NCBI GenBank assembly: GCA_005656395.1 | Contig: SRSI01000050.1 | Span: forward strand, 806,001 to 870,000 | Source: Strongyloides papillosus | Lineage: Eukaryota > Nematoda > Chromadorea > Rhabditida > Strongyloididae | Length of the DNA stretch: 64,000 bases | Direction of reading: 5' to 3' | Shown: positions 12,541-23,520 of the stretch, one piece after another | Numbering within the stretch: position 1 is the first letter of the stretch | How the letters are laid out: each line of letters starts with the position of its first letter | Position numbers and translations under genes: made by a program | Notes under the pieces: generated by a model | Told to the model about the DNA's origin: nothing | Databases searched by the model: none | What the model saw: only the letters and a program-made list of their open reading frames with translations

Positions 12541-13453
12541 ATATCAATTACCATATCATTGAAAAATAAATAAATTTATCATTTATAACTTTATCAATAT
12601 TAAGTTTTGACTTTTAACATTCTTGAGCAAAGCTTTAAATTTGACAAAAGATTGCTACACATGTTTAAGCAAATTTTTAAAATAAGCGAAAAATAACCAA
12701 AAACACTCGTCCATGAGGGTGGTCAAACCTGTCACGACTTATTCATACTTTTGCAAAAAATCCTACCACTCCCTCCAACACTTTACCGGCACCTAAAATA
12801 ATTCATGTTTGAAGTCTATTTTCTTAAATTATGAAACCTAAGTAATTACTGTCTTTATAAGCTGATAAAGTTATTTTTAGAGTTATTAAGGTGGTTCAAC
12901 ATTCTTAAAATAAGCTTTGTTCCATTTAATGTTTAATTTTTTTACCAATTTCTCCTCTATCCCTGCATATTTTACTGTTCATCCTTAAGATGCAATTTGA
13001 ATATTATGAAAATATCTCTGTGGTTTGAACTCTTTAGAGTGGGATTCTGTATTTTTGAAGATTAATATAATGAAAGTTACTGTAGGAAGATGGATTTAAA
13101 GAACTTTTCAGGATTATAAATTTATAAATAGTGGGTACCCCAACTTTTTGTAATGAATTCTAATCATTCCTTTGTTATCATACTATCAATAATCTTATTT
13201 ATTATGTTAGTATGTTGTTTATGTTAAAATTCCCCTATATTAGGTTTCTTTTTTGATACAATGCTGGAGAATACCTTCCTAGCATAGATTGCGTTCTTAA
13301 TAGGCACATCAACATATTCAATACTTTCTATTCATGGACTAATTATTAATTTTATACGTTTTGGAAACATATACTATCGAATAGAGTATAAGAGTATTTT
13401 CGCAGCAAGAAGAATCAAAAAAAATGTGTATTGGAATGATTTTTTGTAGTTTT
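12541..13453. other. Spacer, no gene seen
   Basis: Slightly less A+T rich patches (12700-12800, 13230-13320) with no consistent reading frame. Confidence 0.5.
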
Positions 13454-13931
13454 CACACAAATTAAAAATTCATTTATTTAAGATGTACATAATTATTTAT
13501 GTAAAATTGTCTTACATTTACAAAAAATGAATTTTTACAAAAATGTATTTAATTGTTATACACTTTTAGGTAGAATTGTTATACATTTTCATGTAGAATT
13601 GTTATGCAATTTTATGTAGAATTTTATAGTCATTTTTTAAAAAATTTTTAGGCTAAGAAATAGATTTTTGTAAAAATTTATTTTTTCTTAATGTAATACG
13701 ATTTCACCTAAAATTGTATAACAATTCTACCTGAAAATGTATAACAATTCTACCTAAAAATGCATAATAATTCTACCAAAAATGTCATACAATTCTATGC
13801 AAATTGTACTTATACAAAAATCAGTAAAATTGTATTACAAAATTCATTTAATTGTTTTTACAATTTTTAGTGAATTGTAAGACAATTTACATTAAATTAA
13901 ACCTTAAATTACGGAATTTTTGATTTGTGTG
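13454..13931. mobile_element. Fold-back (inverted-repeat) element made of repeated subunits
   Basis: Left end CACACAAATTAAAAATTC is the inverse of right end GAATTTTTGATTTGTGTG. Inside, the left arm carries about three copies of a unit like GAATTGTTATACATTTTTAG and the right arm about four copies of its complement, around an unpaired centre of about 100 bases near 13630-13690. No ORF. It is a non-autonomous element by structure; its end also occurs at 12184. Confidence 0.7.
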
Positions 13932-14146
13932 TCGATGATAAAAATTACATGTAATAATTATTATAAATGATTTTTTGTAATTTATGAATAAATTATACTA
14001 AAATATGGTTTTTTTAAAATATTTTTTCTTATAGTAGTATTAAAATGAAAAATCAGAAATATTAATTGTAGTAGAGAATATTTATAATTTGTTAGTTTTA
14101 CTATATATACAAATCAAATAATACAAATAGAATACATATATAAAAA

Positions 14147-16599
14147 TTATAAGTTATACTTAGGAACAATATAATTAAGTAGGTCCGAGAGACTTTTACG
14201 TTCTCCACCATCCAATTTTTTTATTTCATTAATTTCATTAAATATTCTAAAACATTCATGACAAACTTTATCATTATATTTTATTTGTTTCTGTTGGTAA
14301 ACGGATAAATGATCTAGTAATAAGAAATATATGTCATAAATTGTGTCAAAAAACACTTCCAGTCGATCAGCTGCGGTTTTGTAAACATCAAAATTTACTT
14401 GACGAAGATCATCTATGATCTCGCCAATATCTTCAAAGTCTAAAACCTTATCATATAGATCGTCCAAATTTAGAGGTGTTTCGGCCCTGACCATGAAATT
14501 CTTTAGTTCAGCCGACTTTTCAAATCCATGAACAAAATCCTTTAACATTGGCTGACGTAAAGATTCATTATACAAAATTGATTGAACAAAAGCTATTGCC
14601 AACCTAAGTTGGTAATTAACATCGAATTTCTTATAATTACCATTGTAGATGACAGAAGTAACGGGGTTTATAAAGTCAAGCCCTTCTTTTGCTTTTGTTA
14701 TATCATAAAATTCAGAGCTGAGAAATGATTCTCCAATTGTTCTCATTGTCACATCTGTCGTACTAAAGTTATTTTGTTCATCAGTTTCCACTTTTTTAGT
14801 GAGTAGTGGACTTCCAGGTTCTTCACAATCATTTTCAAACATGTTAGAGTGTGCAACAGAATCACTTCTGTTCCATATAGACATATCGGCGTCAGTAGAA
14901 AAGCCAGATGTCTCATTGAACATATCACTTTCATGATCTTGACTAGCCGTATCTGTACTTTCTAGTACATTTAATCGATCGGTATAGGCATTCTTTAATT
15001 CCTCAGAACGTGCCACCACCTCATCTATGCTTATTGTTTTATCAAAAAGCTGAGTCTCTTCTTCTTCTAGAATCGTATGTAAGGTTCCGCTGTGTTTTTC
15101 TACAATAGTTCTATCCTTACAATGATCAGATTTATTAAAATTAATGGTTGTATTATTGTATAAAGTTTCGCACTGGTCTCCTTGAAGAGGAACTTTTTCA
15201 GAACACTCTATAGACAATAAACTTGAATGACCATCCATAGTATCACAATTTTTCTCATTGAAATTTTCAGTAAGTGGAGCATTATCCAAAGCACTGACAA
15301 CTTTAGAATCGTTTATGAAGCTTTGACTTTTGTCTTCCAAAGTAGTTAGATTCCTAGATATGTCACCAGTACTAGGGTTAACATTTAGTATATCCTTATC
15401 AACAATATTACATGAATTGTTGAAGACGCGTTGATCACTATTAAAACTAGAAGCATGCCCCTGACCCTCTTCCATCTCATTTCTTTTCACACTACTCCCC
15501 AATACAGATGCATTAATAAGGCTGTTGTCATTGACAAAATCATTGGCGATAGGGCTGATCTGAGTAAATTCCGGAACTTCAGAAGTTCTAGCAGGTGAAG
15601 CAAGTCTTATAAATGACTGTGAGAGATTTGTCTCATCAATGTTATCTACATCATAGACATTAGAAAGATTCTCCTTGTCAGGTGATGTTGTAACACCCTC
15701 CACAGAAAAAGACATATCCTCCAGGAGTGATCTTCGGAGACCATTGCTACGACCTGATCTCGTTGAGTTTAAACTCCGTCTTCTAAAAGGTGTAGAATGA
15801 TCTGATATATCCGTTGTACCACCATCACTTCCTCCAAATACATAGGCAGGAGAATTCCTATAGATATATGAGTTTGGTAGTATCTTGTACGAGGTAGATG
15901 CCTTATTATTATTCGAAGATTGATGTGCATTGGATGTGTCTCGAGATACTGAGAAATTATTTTCACCAATCGAAGTGTTATTCTCCTTTTCGAATGCCAG
16001 CTCTTCTGGTGACGTGACAGACATGTTTACTATATTGTTATTAGCGACCGCTAGAGTTGAATTTTCCGTATGAGCTTTCATGGGTGTCCTAGCGAATGAA
16101 ATATCCATGTCGTCGTTAGTCTCAGAATCATTCAAAACCTCGATGTGCGGTGTGTTGGTGCCAAATGGTCCGAAGACACAACGAGTCGTGTTCATGGCTG
16201 GAGTATTTGGAGTCCTGGTGCTGACAAATGAGATGTTACCAGGAGATGTAGCCAATACGTCAAACGTTGTGTTCAAGCCCTCCAAAGCAGAATTTTCAGG
16301 AGACCCACAAGCAGTCATTGGTCTTCCATTGGACATTGGTGCTTTCGTTGGATTTAATGATCCTGATAACGCAGAACATTCAATCTCCTCCTCCATTAGA
16401 GTGTCAAAACGGACGGTTAAATCGGTCTTATCAAAACGTCTACATAAATAGTAACAAAATATGAATATAGCAAAACCTACTGAACAACACGTTTACTGCT
16501 AAAACTGACACGCCTTTTAACACTATTTTCAGGAGTTCCAAGTGAACTACTGGAACCATCATTAGTCTGCTTCAGAATGGAATTTTTACGATCAGACAT
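14147..16599 (-). CDS. knl-1: KNL-1 / Spc105-like kinetochore scaffold
   Basis: Two exons on the minus strand, 16599-16481 and 16439-14147 (intron of 41 bases, phase 2), 803 aa. KNL-1 is the outer-kinetochore scaffold that recruits protein phosphatase 1 and the Bub checkpoint proteins and helps bind microtubules. The first 40 residues hold both PP1-docking motifs in the family's order: SILK at 7-10 and RVSF at 30-33 within KRRVSF. The central part is long and disordered, with MELT-like words (NISF about 107, MDISF about 150, NMSV about 177, later DMSFS and DMSIW) and many S/T-P sites for cell-cycle kinases. The C-terminal 200 residues are helical with a globular end (CHECFRIFNEINEIKKLD), as expected for the Mis12-binding region. 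The first exon is essential because it carries both docking motifs. It is shorter than the C. elegans protein. Confidence 0.85.
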
Positions 16600-17197
16600 A
16601 GTTAGAAAATATAAACGAGAAAGTTAATAAATTACACTTTAATTGTGTAAATGATGACAGTTACAGTGTTTGATAAATAAATGTGAGATTATTCACAATT
16701 TGAACAAATATGTACAAAATCGTGGCAGAAATATAAAAAGGTTGATCTTTACTGATACCACTTTGTTATTATTTTTTTACCTTGTTAGAGATTTTTGCAT
16801 TAAATTGATAAAAGAATTTGTTTTACCTTATTTTTAGTTATTATCTATTAATGTTTTTGTTTGACTAGTTATATGTTTTCCATCATCATTTATATATACA
16901 ATCCCCATTTTTCTTCTAAATTAAAAAGTATTATTACTTTTAAGAGCCTAAATTTATTAAATATATTTCACGAACTTCTTTATAATATCGTCATTAAAAA
17001 TTTTGCTGGTAATAAAACAACTTTTGTTACAATATCATAAGGTATCATCGTTATATTTGGGTCTTTTATATATTGTCATCATATCAAAAAATGGTTTTAA
17101 ATTTCTTGTATTTTTACTTCGTTGATATTAATTTTTAATGACATTTTATGTTTTAAAGATTATAGAAATTTATTATTTTACTTATTTTTAGTATAAA
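16600..17197. promoter_or_regulatory. Shared divergent upstream region of knl-1 and the borealin-like gene
   Basis: 598 bases between two head-to-head start codons, A+T rich, no ORF. A T-rich acceptor (ACTTATTTTTAG) lies 7 bases before the plus-strand ATG, as for trans-splicing. No defined operator is recognisable. Confidence 0.45.
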
Positions 17198-17813
17198 ATG
17201 GCACCGAGAAAACGTCAGCGTAGGCACCCTAAAACTATAAATGAAGAAGAAGGACCTAACATATTAATAGATAAACTCTCTGGTGACGACTTTGTACTAG
17301 AGTTCACATCAATTACATTTGCAAATGTCATCCCGGAGTATGAGGTCATGGAGGAAAAAGTAGAAGAACTCGCCGACACCTATGACGAAAAAATTCTTAA
17401 TTATTATGAAGCCGTGCAAAGAATGCTTAAAGAACAGCGAGATAATTTAAAGGATGCTGTTTTACAGAAGAATAGTAAGATTAAGGTTAGTTTCCTGTTT
17501 TAATTTGATTAATTTATTTTTCTAGATCCCGAAAACTCCTAAAGGTGATAAAAATGTCTCAAAGACACTTGGGATCTGGAAAGGTAGGGTGACAAAGAAG
17601 AATCATTCTTTCGACCCAAAACCTTTATCCAATACTAATGGAACATCAAGATCCGGGATAGTTGCTGTTTTACGTCCCAGAGTTAACAACCAAGCTAGTA
17701 GTGCAATTGGATCAGGCCGAAATTCTAAGAATGTCGCTTCGGCGTCGTGTCGTGTTCGAAAGGTTAAAAAAAGGAATAGAGACACGACTAAACGAGCTAT
17801 TGTAGGCTTCTGA
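17198..17813 (+). CDS. Borealin/CSC-1-like protein (candidate chromosomal passenger subunit)
   Basis: Exons 17198-17485 and 17526-17813 (phase 0), 191 aa. It begins MAPRKRQRRHPK, like the basic MAPRK start of borealins. An acidic helical region (residues 45-92, EVMEEKVEELADTYDEKILN) corresponds to the helix that packs with survivin and INCENP. The rest is basic and low in complexity with GIWKGR and VLRPRVNN, ending in an Arg/Lys-rich tail (RVRKVKKRNRDTTKR). Borealin targets Aurora B to centromeres. The assignment rests on start, length and charge pattern only. A small basic nuclear protein of another kind is possible. It faces knl-1 head to head, which supports a mitotic role by context. Confidence 0.45.
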
Positions 17814-18330
17814 TTGTGAGTATGTGACACCAAATGTCACGTTCAACTGTTAGTAGCAAAATCTCTTAACTCTGATATATTTCTTTTACTTTATATTCAT
17901 AATTTTTTATATGTAATTTATCTTGTATATTATTGTGAAATAACCATTTATCAGTCACTATAAAATAAAACTAATTTATAAATTTTTAATGTTTAGTTTA
18001 TTATAGTAAATTTTTCTTATTTTGACTTCAGATTGTTAAATTAAATCAGTAAAGTCTCTGTACCAGCTTCTAACATCACAGGGGACTTATCAAAAGAGCA
18101 AAGCTAGAAACTTTAATATTGCAGAATTCTTCAGCTGAACGTTTTTTCTAAATGACATAAGAGTTGTTTTAAAGTTATCTGATTTTCCAATTGACTTCTA
18201 GGCATACAAAAAAAGGTTTAAATACAAGTAATTCTTTTATTTCACTATCTCTAGAAGTAACAATAAATTTTGTGATATAAATACATCGGAATCTTTGGAT
18301 TATTAACCAAAGCAATCAGGAATCTTTCCT
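17814..18330. other. Spacer, no gene seen
   Basis: AATAAAACT near 17965 probably ends the upstream transcript. 18050-18110 is a little less A+T rich but not open in any frame. Confidence 0.5.
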
Positions 18331-18722
18331 TCTTAGATTCTGATAATGATTATAGAGTCGATGATTTTAACGATGACATAATTGTCGCATTTTTTAAATT
18401 TGATGACGATGATATGGAATTTGTGATTAATGTGAAATCTAGAATAAATTGTATTTGAGGCATTAGCTACATTTACTTAAAATCACTACGTTGATGTATT
18501 AAACAAAGGAAGTGTAAACTGGAAGAAATTTATATAATGAAAGTTTTTGAGGTTGTTAATTGTAGTACTCAAGAAGAAAAAGGTAATCTTCAACTTCTAT
18601 GTGATACCAAAGTTAGAGTAATGTATGATCCTGAAGAGAAGGATAATTATAATATCATAAAAGTTGGATCTGAAACTTTACTATATTCCAAGAAATTTAC
18701 AAATACAAAACCACAATACTAA
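18331..18722 (+). pseudogene. Decayed gene fragment, identity unknown
   Basis: A coding-like run (DSDNDYRVDDFNDDIIVAFF, about 18337-18459) ends in TGA. Another frame gives DVLNKGSVNWKKF up to 18535, and a third reads 61 codons from the ATG at 18537 (MKVFEVVNCS ... GNLQLLCDTKVRVMYDPEEK). Three frames in succession without introns imply frameshifts in an old gene. The last piece could be a very small gene by itself. NWKKF followed by strands loosely recalls a Ran-binding domain but is not enough to name it. Confidence 0.35.
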
Positions 18723-20299
18723 CTAGAGTCGACATGCTTTAATAAAATGGTATTTGGCCTCAATTATCATATTTAATATAAAAATTTTTTTCAAGAAACA
18801 GACTCTGTTTCATGTCTACTAACCGAGCAAAAAATGAATTCGATTGTAGTCATTATTTCCTGGGTTTCTTCAGATAAAAAATGTTAAAAACGTTATCTAT
18901 TCACTTGAAATAAATAAACATACCTGATCTGATCATGCTTTACTATACTAAGTGTGCCGTTTTAATGACAATATTTAACAAAGATACCAGATGAATTTTC
19001 CCTATTATAATGTTTATATATAGTCATAAAAAATATTCAAAAAGATCCAAAACCTTATACAATGAATTGTTTTATTATTATAAGTTGTATCATCAGAATG
19101 TTTTTTCTCATATTGCATAATTATCTGTATAAAATCATAATGTTGTGTTTAAAATATGTATCAATTTGAGTAGGACTAAATATAAAATGTTTTCAGATAA
19201 AGAGGGTATTTATTTCTATGTTTTTCTAAAAAAATTATAAAAGTACAAGGTCTTATTTTCACAAATGCATTTAAAAATTGGCATAACAATTTTTATTCTT
19301 TACTTTCAAAAAAGAATAATTAATTTGTCATTTCTCTTCAACATATTTTTTTCTGAGGTTGTTTAAATTCTTTCATACAGTCACTAATATCATTATTTCA
19401 CTTGAAATATTTAATGTTTCTGATATATTTTGTATATCGATCCTATTTTTATACTTTTTTGTCAAAATATAGCATATTTTCAAAATAAGTTATTTGTAAT
19501 CCGTAGAGATCTTATAGCTTCTATCAAGAATATTAATTAATAATCAAAATGTTTAAAGATTTATGCCTGTATTTCTCAATCATTTTAATATTTGTATAAC
19601 TTTTATCATCCTAAAATTTAGTTCATTGAAATTATAATATATGGAAACTTTTAAAAATCAGTTTACTTTAGAAAGGATTTAAAATATTTTGGAATTAAAT
19701 CTCTTTATTATTAATAAAAAGTTTGTATAATACAAATTTTTTTTATTTTATAATATAATAATCAATCATTTATCTTTTAAGTTTCTATTTTTAAAAAAAT
19801 ATATATTATAATAAGGAAAGTTTTTCTGGCATCTTTGTTAAAGATTGTGTTTAAAATATCGCACCAAGTATAAAATAAAAATTGATCAAATCAGGTACGT
19901 GCATTTATTTCAAAGAAAGATATGACTTTTTAACATCTTTTATCCGAAGAAATTCAGGAAACAATAACCAAAATCGAATTCTTTCAATACTCGTTTAGAT
20001 TAGTCTAACATTAGCCTTTTGTATAACCAGAAATTATTAATTTTGCTTTAATTGAATATATCAATATGTTTTCTAATTCTGCGTCAATATGTGGTTGTTG
20101 ACTTTTTATTTCCAATTAGTTCCTTATTTAACCAATACAGTTAGCTAAATAAAAACTTTGGCTAAAAGGTTAAAAAAAATAAATGTTGTAAACTACTTCA
20201 AACATGGTTATTTATTGTCATATATTATATAGAAATATTCTTTAAAACAAACTAAACATTATTTATTTCTTAAAGAGGGGTCCCTAAGCTAAAGTTTAG
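18723..20299. other. A+T rich spacer, no gene seen
   Basis: Long stretch with stops in all frames and no recognisable structure. Confidence 0.6.
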
Positions 20300-20765
20300 C
20301 CCAAATTTGGACTTATCATAAATGAAACTTTAAGAAAATTGATTTTTCCATATGTGGGAATAGAGGATTTTTGGTTAAGAATCTCACCTTCAATTTACAC
20401 AACAATAACTCACTTTTGAATGATATAAACAATTCTACAAAAATTAAGCACACTCCATACATTTTCCAACGGCATTCATGAGCAATAGAAATGACGAGGA
20501 TAATACAGTTTCCGATCATAGTGGTATTGAGATGCTTCTTAAAACAACCGAAACTGCAGGCTATTTTAGAAATATTATTAAAAATATTTTTAGAAACTTT
20601 CAAATTACCAGAAGTTTATACTATTTTGAATTTTTTGGAAACAATGTTATGATTGAAGCTCAGAAAATTTGTCATACATGTCTTGCGATTTGGATTAATG
20701 TTTTTGTTGCTATTATCAAACATCCAGATTATTATCACCAGAAAGAATCAAGACTCTGTACATAA
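20300..20765 (+). pseudogene. Decayed gene fragment, identity unknown
   Basis: Three coding-like segments in different frames follow one another without intron signals: LRKLIFPYVGIEDFWLRISP (about 20330), NDINNSTKIKHTPYIFQRHS (about 20420) and a 95-codon frame from 20478 (MSNRNDEDNTVSDHSG ... KHPDYYHQKES). This is the pattern of an older protein-coding gene with frameshifts. The last ORF could be a young short gene. No family recognised. Confidence 0.3.
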
Positions 20766-21256
20766 ATCATTTATTTTTTTCTCTTCATTTATTTTTTATT
20801 ACTTACTATCTATAATTGTTAAATGTTTGTAGTACTTTACTTTTTGAAATATAGTTAGAACTATTTTTATTTTTTTTTGTAATATATTTGATAGTTAATA
20901 TAAGACTGATAAACTATCAATAGAGAATGATGAAATAGTCTATAAGATGTCAAAATTTTCTTTGGTAAAGGTGCAAAAAAAAGAATAAATTAATGACGCT
21001 TTTTAGTTGATACTCGACTATTATCACTATAAAATATTTATTCTTCCATAATCGTGTTTAATAATTCAATAAATCTTGTTAAATTGCGAACACTTCTCCC
21101 AATTTATATGCTAAAATTTGTTCTCTCCGTTGTCACCTGTGTCGTTCGTGTTAGTTTCTCAATTTGTTTTGTAGTTATCTCTCCAATACTTTCTCTCTTT
21201 CCCATCATATTTATATCTCTTTTCCAGAATTTTTTAAACATAGTTATCATTTTACC
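20766..21256. other. Spacer upstream of the F-box gene
   Basis: No ORF of substance. A T-rich acceptor (TCTCTTTTCCAG, about 21216-21227) lies before the F-box ATG and between it and an earlier in-frame ATG, which favours the later start. Confidence 0.5.
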
Positions 21257-22385
21257 ATGGATAATAATAATTCTGAAATAGATTCTAGTACAGAAGAGGA
21301 ACGCTCTGAAGTACAGGATGATACATCTGTACTTTCTGATGATGTCCTTCTTCTTATTTTTTTGGAACTTTCCTGGGAAGATATCAACAATATAAAGTTT
21401 GTATCAAGGAGATTCTATGGTATTGTCAATAGAAATTACCATAGACTAGAGAGAAGAAGGGTACGTCGTGTTTCGATAGAATATGATAAAAACAGTGGTA
21501 GCCATCCATTTCATGTCTTGATGGCTTTCCACGGTGTGGATTTACCAGAGGTTCTAAGGGATTTCTACACGGTAATAGTTTTGACGACCACTAGTATTTT
21601 ATTTAATTTTACTTTTTTAGAAAGCCACAAGCTTTCAAAGTGTTGAGGAATTGACTGGTTTCTTGAAAATGTTAGATATGAAAAACCTCGACGAGTTTAT
21701 TGCACCTTTTGCTGATAATCTTGATATTTTCAGCATCTTGGAAAGGGTTTTTGAAATAGGAACAAACATCAACAAGTTGGTTATTCCTGAGCTTATGGAA
21801 AAAGATTTTGAAAGTTTCAAAACACTCATTGAAAAACTTTCATCAATTGAGACGTTTATTATCGAACATATATGTTCTGCTTCAACAGAAGAGAAAGATG
21901 TCTATTCGCTTCTATCATTGTCATCCCTCAACAACATTCAATATTTTCAAATCGGTGAATGCAATAAAACGAAGATTTTGTCTGGTGATATTGTTGCTAA
22001 ATTACTTAGAAATAATCTAAATATAGAGACTCTGAGTATTGGATCAATGAACACTGAATTTTTAAAAAGTGCCTTCAAGAAATTCTTTACAGCGGACCAA
22101 CCACGTAAAATGGAGAGTGAATGTCATCACTATGAACTTAATCTTTTTCTATCTGTCAGAGGTGAATTCGAAAATCTTCATGACATTTTAAGTAATGATA
22201 TCGGTGAACTCGAAAATGTAGAAGAAGTTGACGTTCCAGATGATTCATATGATTCAGATGTTCCAGAATTGGCCGTATTTGAATCCATCGCAGATTGTAA
22301 AAATTGTCCTAAGAATAGACACACGATCAGGAGATGTGTTACTATATTCGATATGGAAGATGAAGACGAAGAATGGAATCATTAG
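21257..22385 (+). CDS. F-box protein with leucine-rich/FTH-like C-terminus
   Basis: Exons 21257-21571 and 21621-22385 (phase 0), 359 aa. The F-box is at residues 26-60 (LSDDVLLLIFLELSWEDINN then FVSRRFYGIVN), the segment that binds Skp1 in SCF ubiquitin ligases. The rest has repeated Leu/Ile-rich segments spaced like the FTH/DUF38 or LRR-like substrate-binding half of nematode F-box proteins, and an acidic tail (FDMEDEDEEW). Such genes expand fast in nematodes, so the substrate cannot be guessed. Start chosen at 21257 because a splice acceptor separates it from the upstream in-frame ATG at 21164. Confidence 0.8.
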
Positions 22386-22712
22386 AGAGTTTCTTACTCG
22401 TACTGAATAACTCCCACTTAACTACATATTTTGCTATTTTTTCTACTAATTTTTGTGTTTTTTTTGCAAAATATGTTTTAATAATAAATTATTTGTTAAC
22501 AAAGGAAGAAATAGTTATCTTTACGAGTGAAAAACTCGTATCAGACGTTTTTCGGTTGCTTTTAACTTTTGCTCAGTAAAAAATTCAAAACAAAAAATTT
22601 CTATAACAACAAAATGTTTTATATAATTATATTTTCGTCGGTATATCAAAGGCTTATTATTAGAAATAATTAGTAAAAATTTTCATTTAATTGAATAATG
22701 TATATAAATAAA
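22386..22712. other. Spacer between convergent F-box gene and adaptor-mu relic
   Basis: A+T rich, no gene. Confidence 0.5.
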
Positions 22713-23520
22713 TTAATGCCGTATATTATTAATTCCATCATCGACTGAGTACTCAATATTCGGGTAAACAATATACTTATAATTTCTTTCAAAAATATTA
22801 AAATGCTTTATTTTAAAGCCCGAAACCAAGATACCATTTACCTTAAAATGTACCACAATGACTCCTGGTATTTTTTGTTCCTCCTCAGCCTTAATTGATG
22901 GTAATAAAAATTCGACTTGCATACTTGCAGTTGTCAAACACCTAATATTCCTTAATTTCCATACAACTGTTTTATGTTTTGTGTCATTTTCAACCACACC
23001 AGATGATTTGGTAAATTTCGGAGAATAAACTTCGTTTCCTACAGGAAGGATAACACGTATATAATCAGCACGATTGTTTTCATTGCAATTTGTTATTAAT
23101 TTAAAATATAACCAACTTTAGATCTACTAATTGATCTCCTTATGAAACTAACAATTACAATAGGTTTGAAACTTATATTTGCCGTTAAATGATATGACTT
23201 TAATTCATATATCCCTTCAGGTAGTATAAATCGAAGATCCTTGTGTAATTCGAACGCTCTTACATCAACACAATGATGCAAATTATAAGCTTCTAATAAA
23301 AAATGACTTTTTTATCATCAAATTTTCTATTGTAACCATCACCAATATATTTAAATTTATCACATAATTTCAATATTATATCAGGCATACATGATAATGA
23401 AACAACAAGAAATATTTTCCCTTTATTATCATAATTTACAGGCTTCCCGGATTGATTTATCCTAATGTTTGTAATGGACAAACATGTCCGAGTATAGAAA
23501 TAACAAAAAAGTCGCCCTTA
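22713..23520 (-). pseudogene. Clathrin adaptor mu-subunit (MHD) pseudogene
   Basis: The minus strand reads most of a mu-homology domain, the cargo-binding half of AP-1/AP-2 mu chains, in three frames. About 23481-23293: SITNIRINQSGKPVNYDNKG and LSCMPDIILKL. About 23305-23096: NLHHCVDVRAFELHKDLRF then LPEGIYELKSYHL. About 23120-22713: VILPVGNEVYSPKF, VVWKLRNIRC, VSGFKIKHFNIFE, ending at YSVDDGINNIRH where real mu chains end. Frames change near 23300 and 23105 by single bases without splice signals. The N-terminal longin domain is not seen. It is therefore a frameshifted, 5'-truncated copy. Confidence 0.75.

Noticed and set aside
21164..21256. Upstream in-frame ATG for the F-box protein
   Set aside because: A splice acceptor at about 21227 lies between it and the ATG at 21257; the extra residues are Phe/Ser-rich without function.
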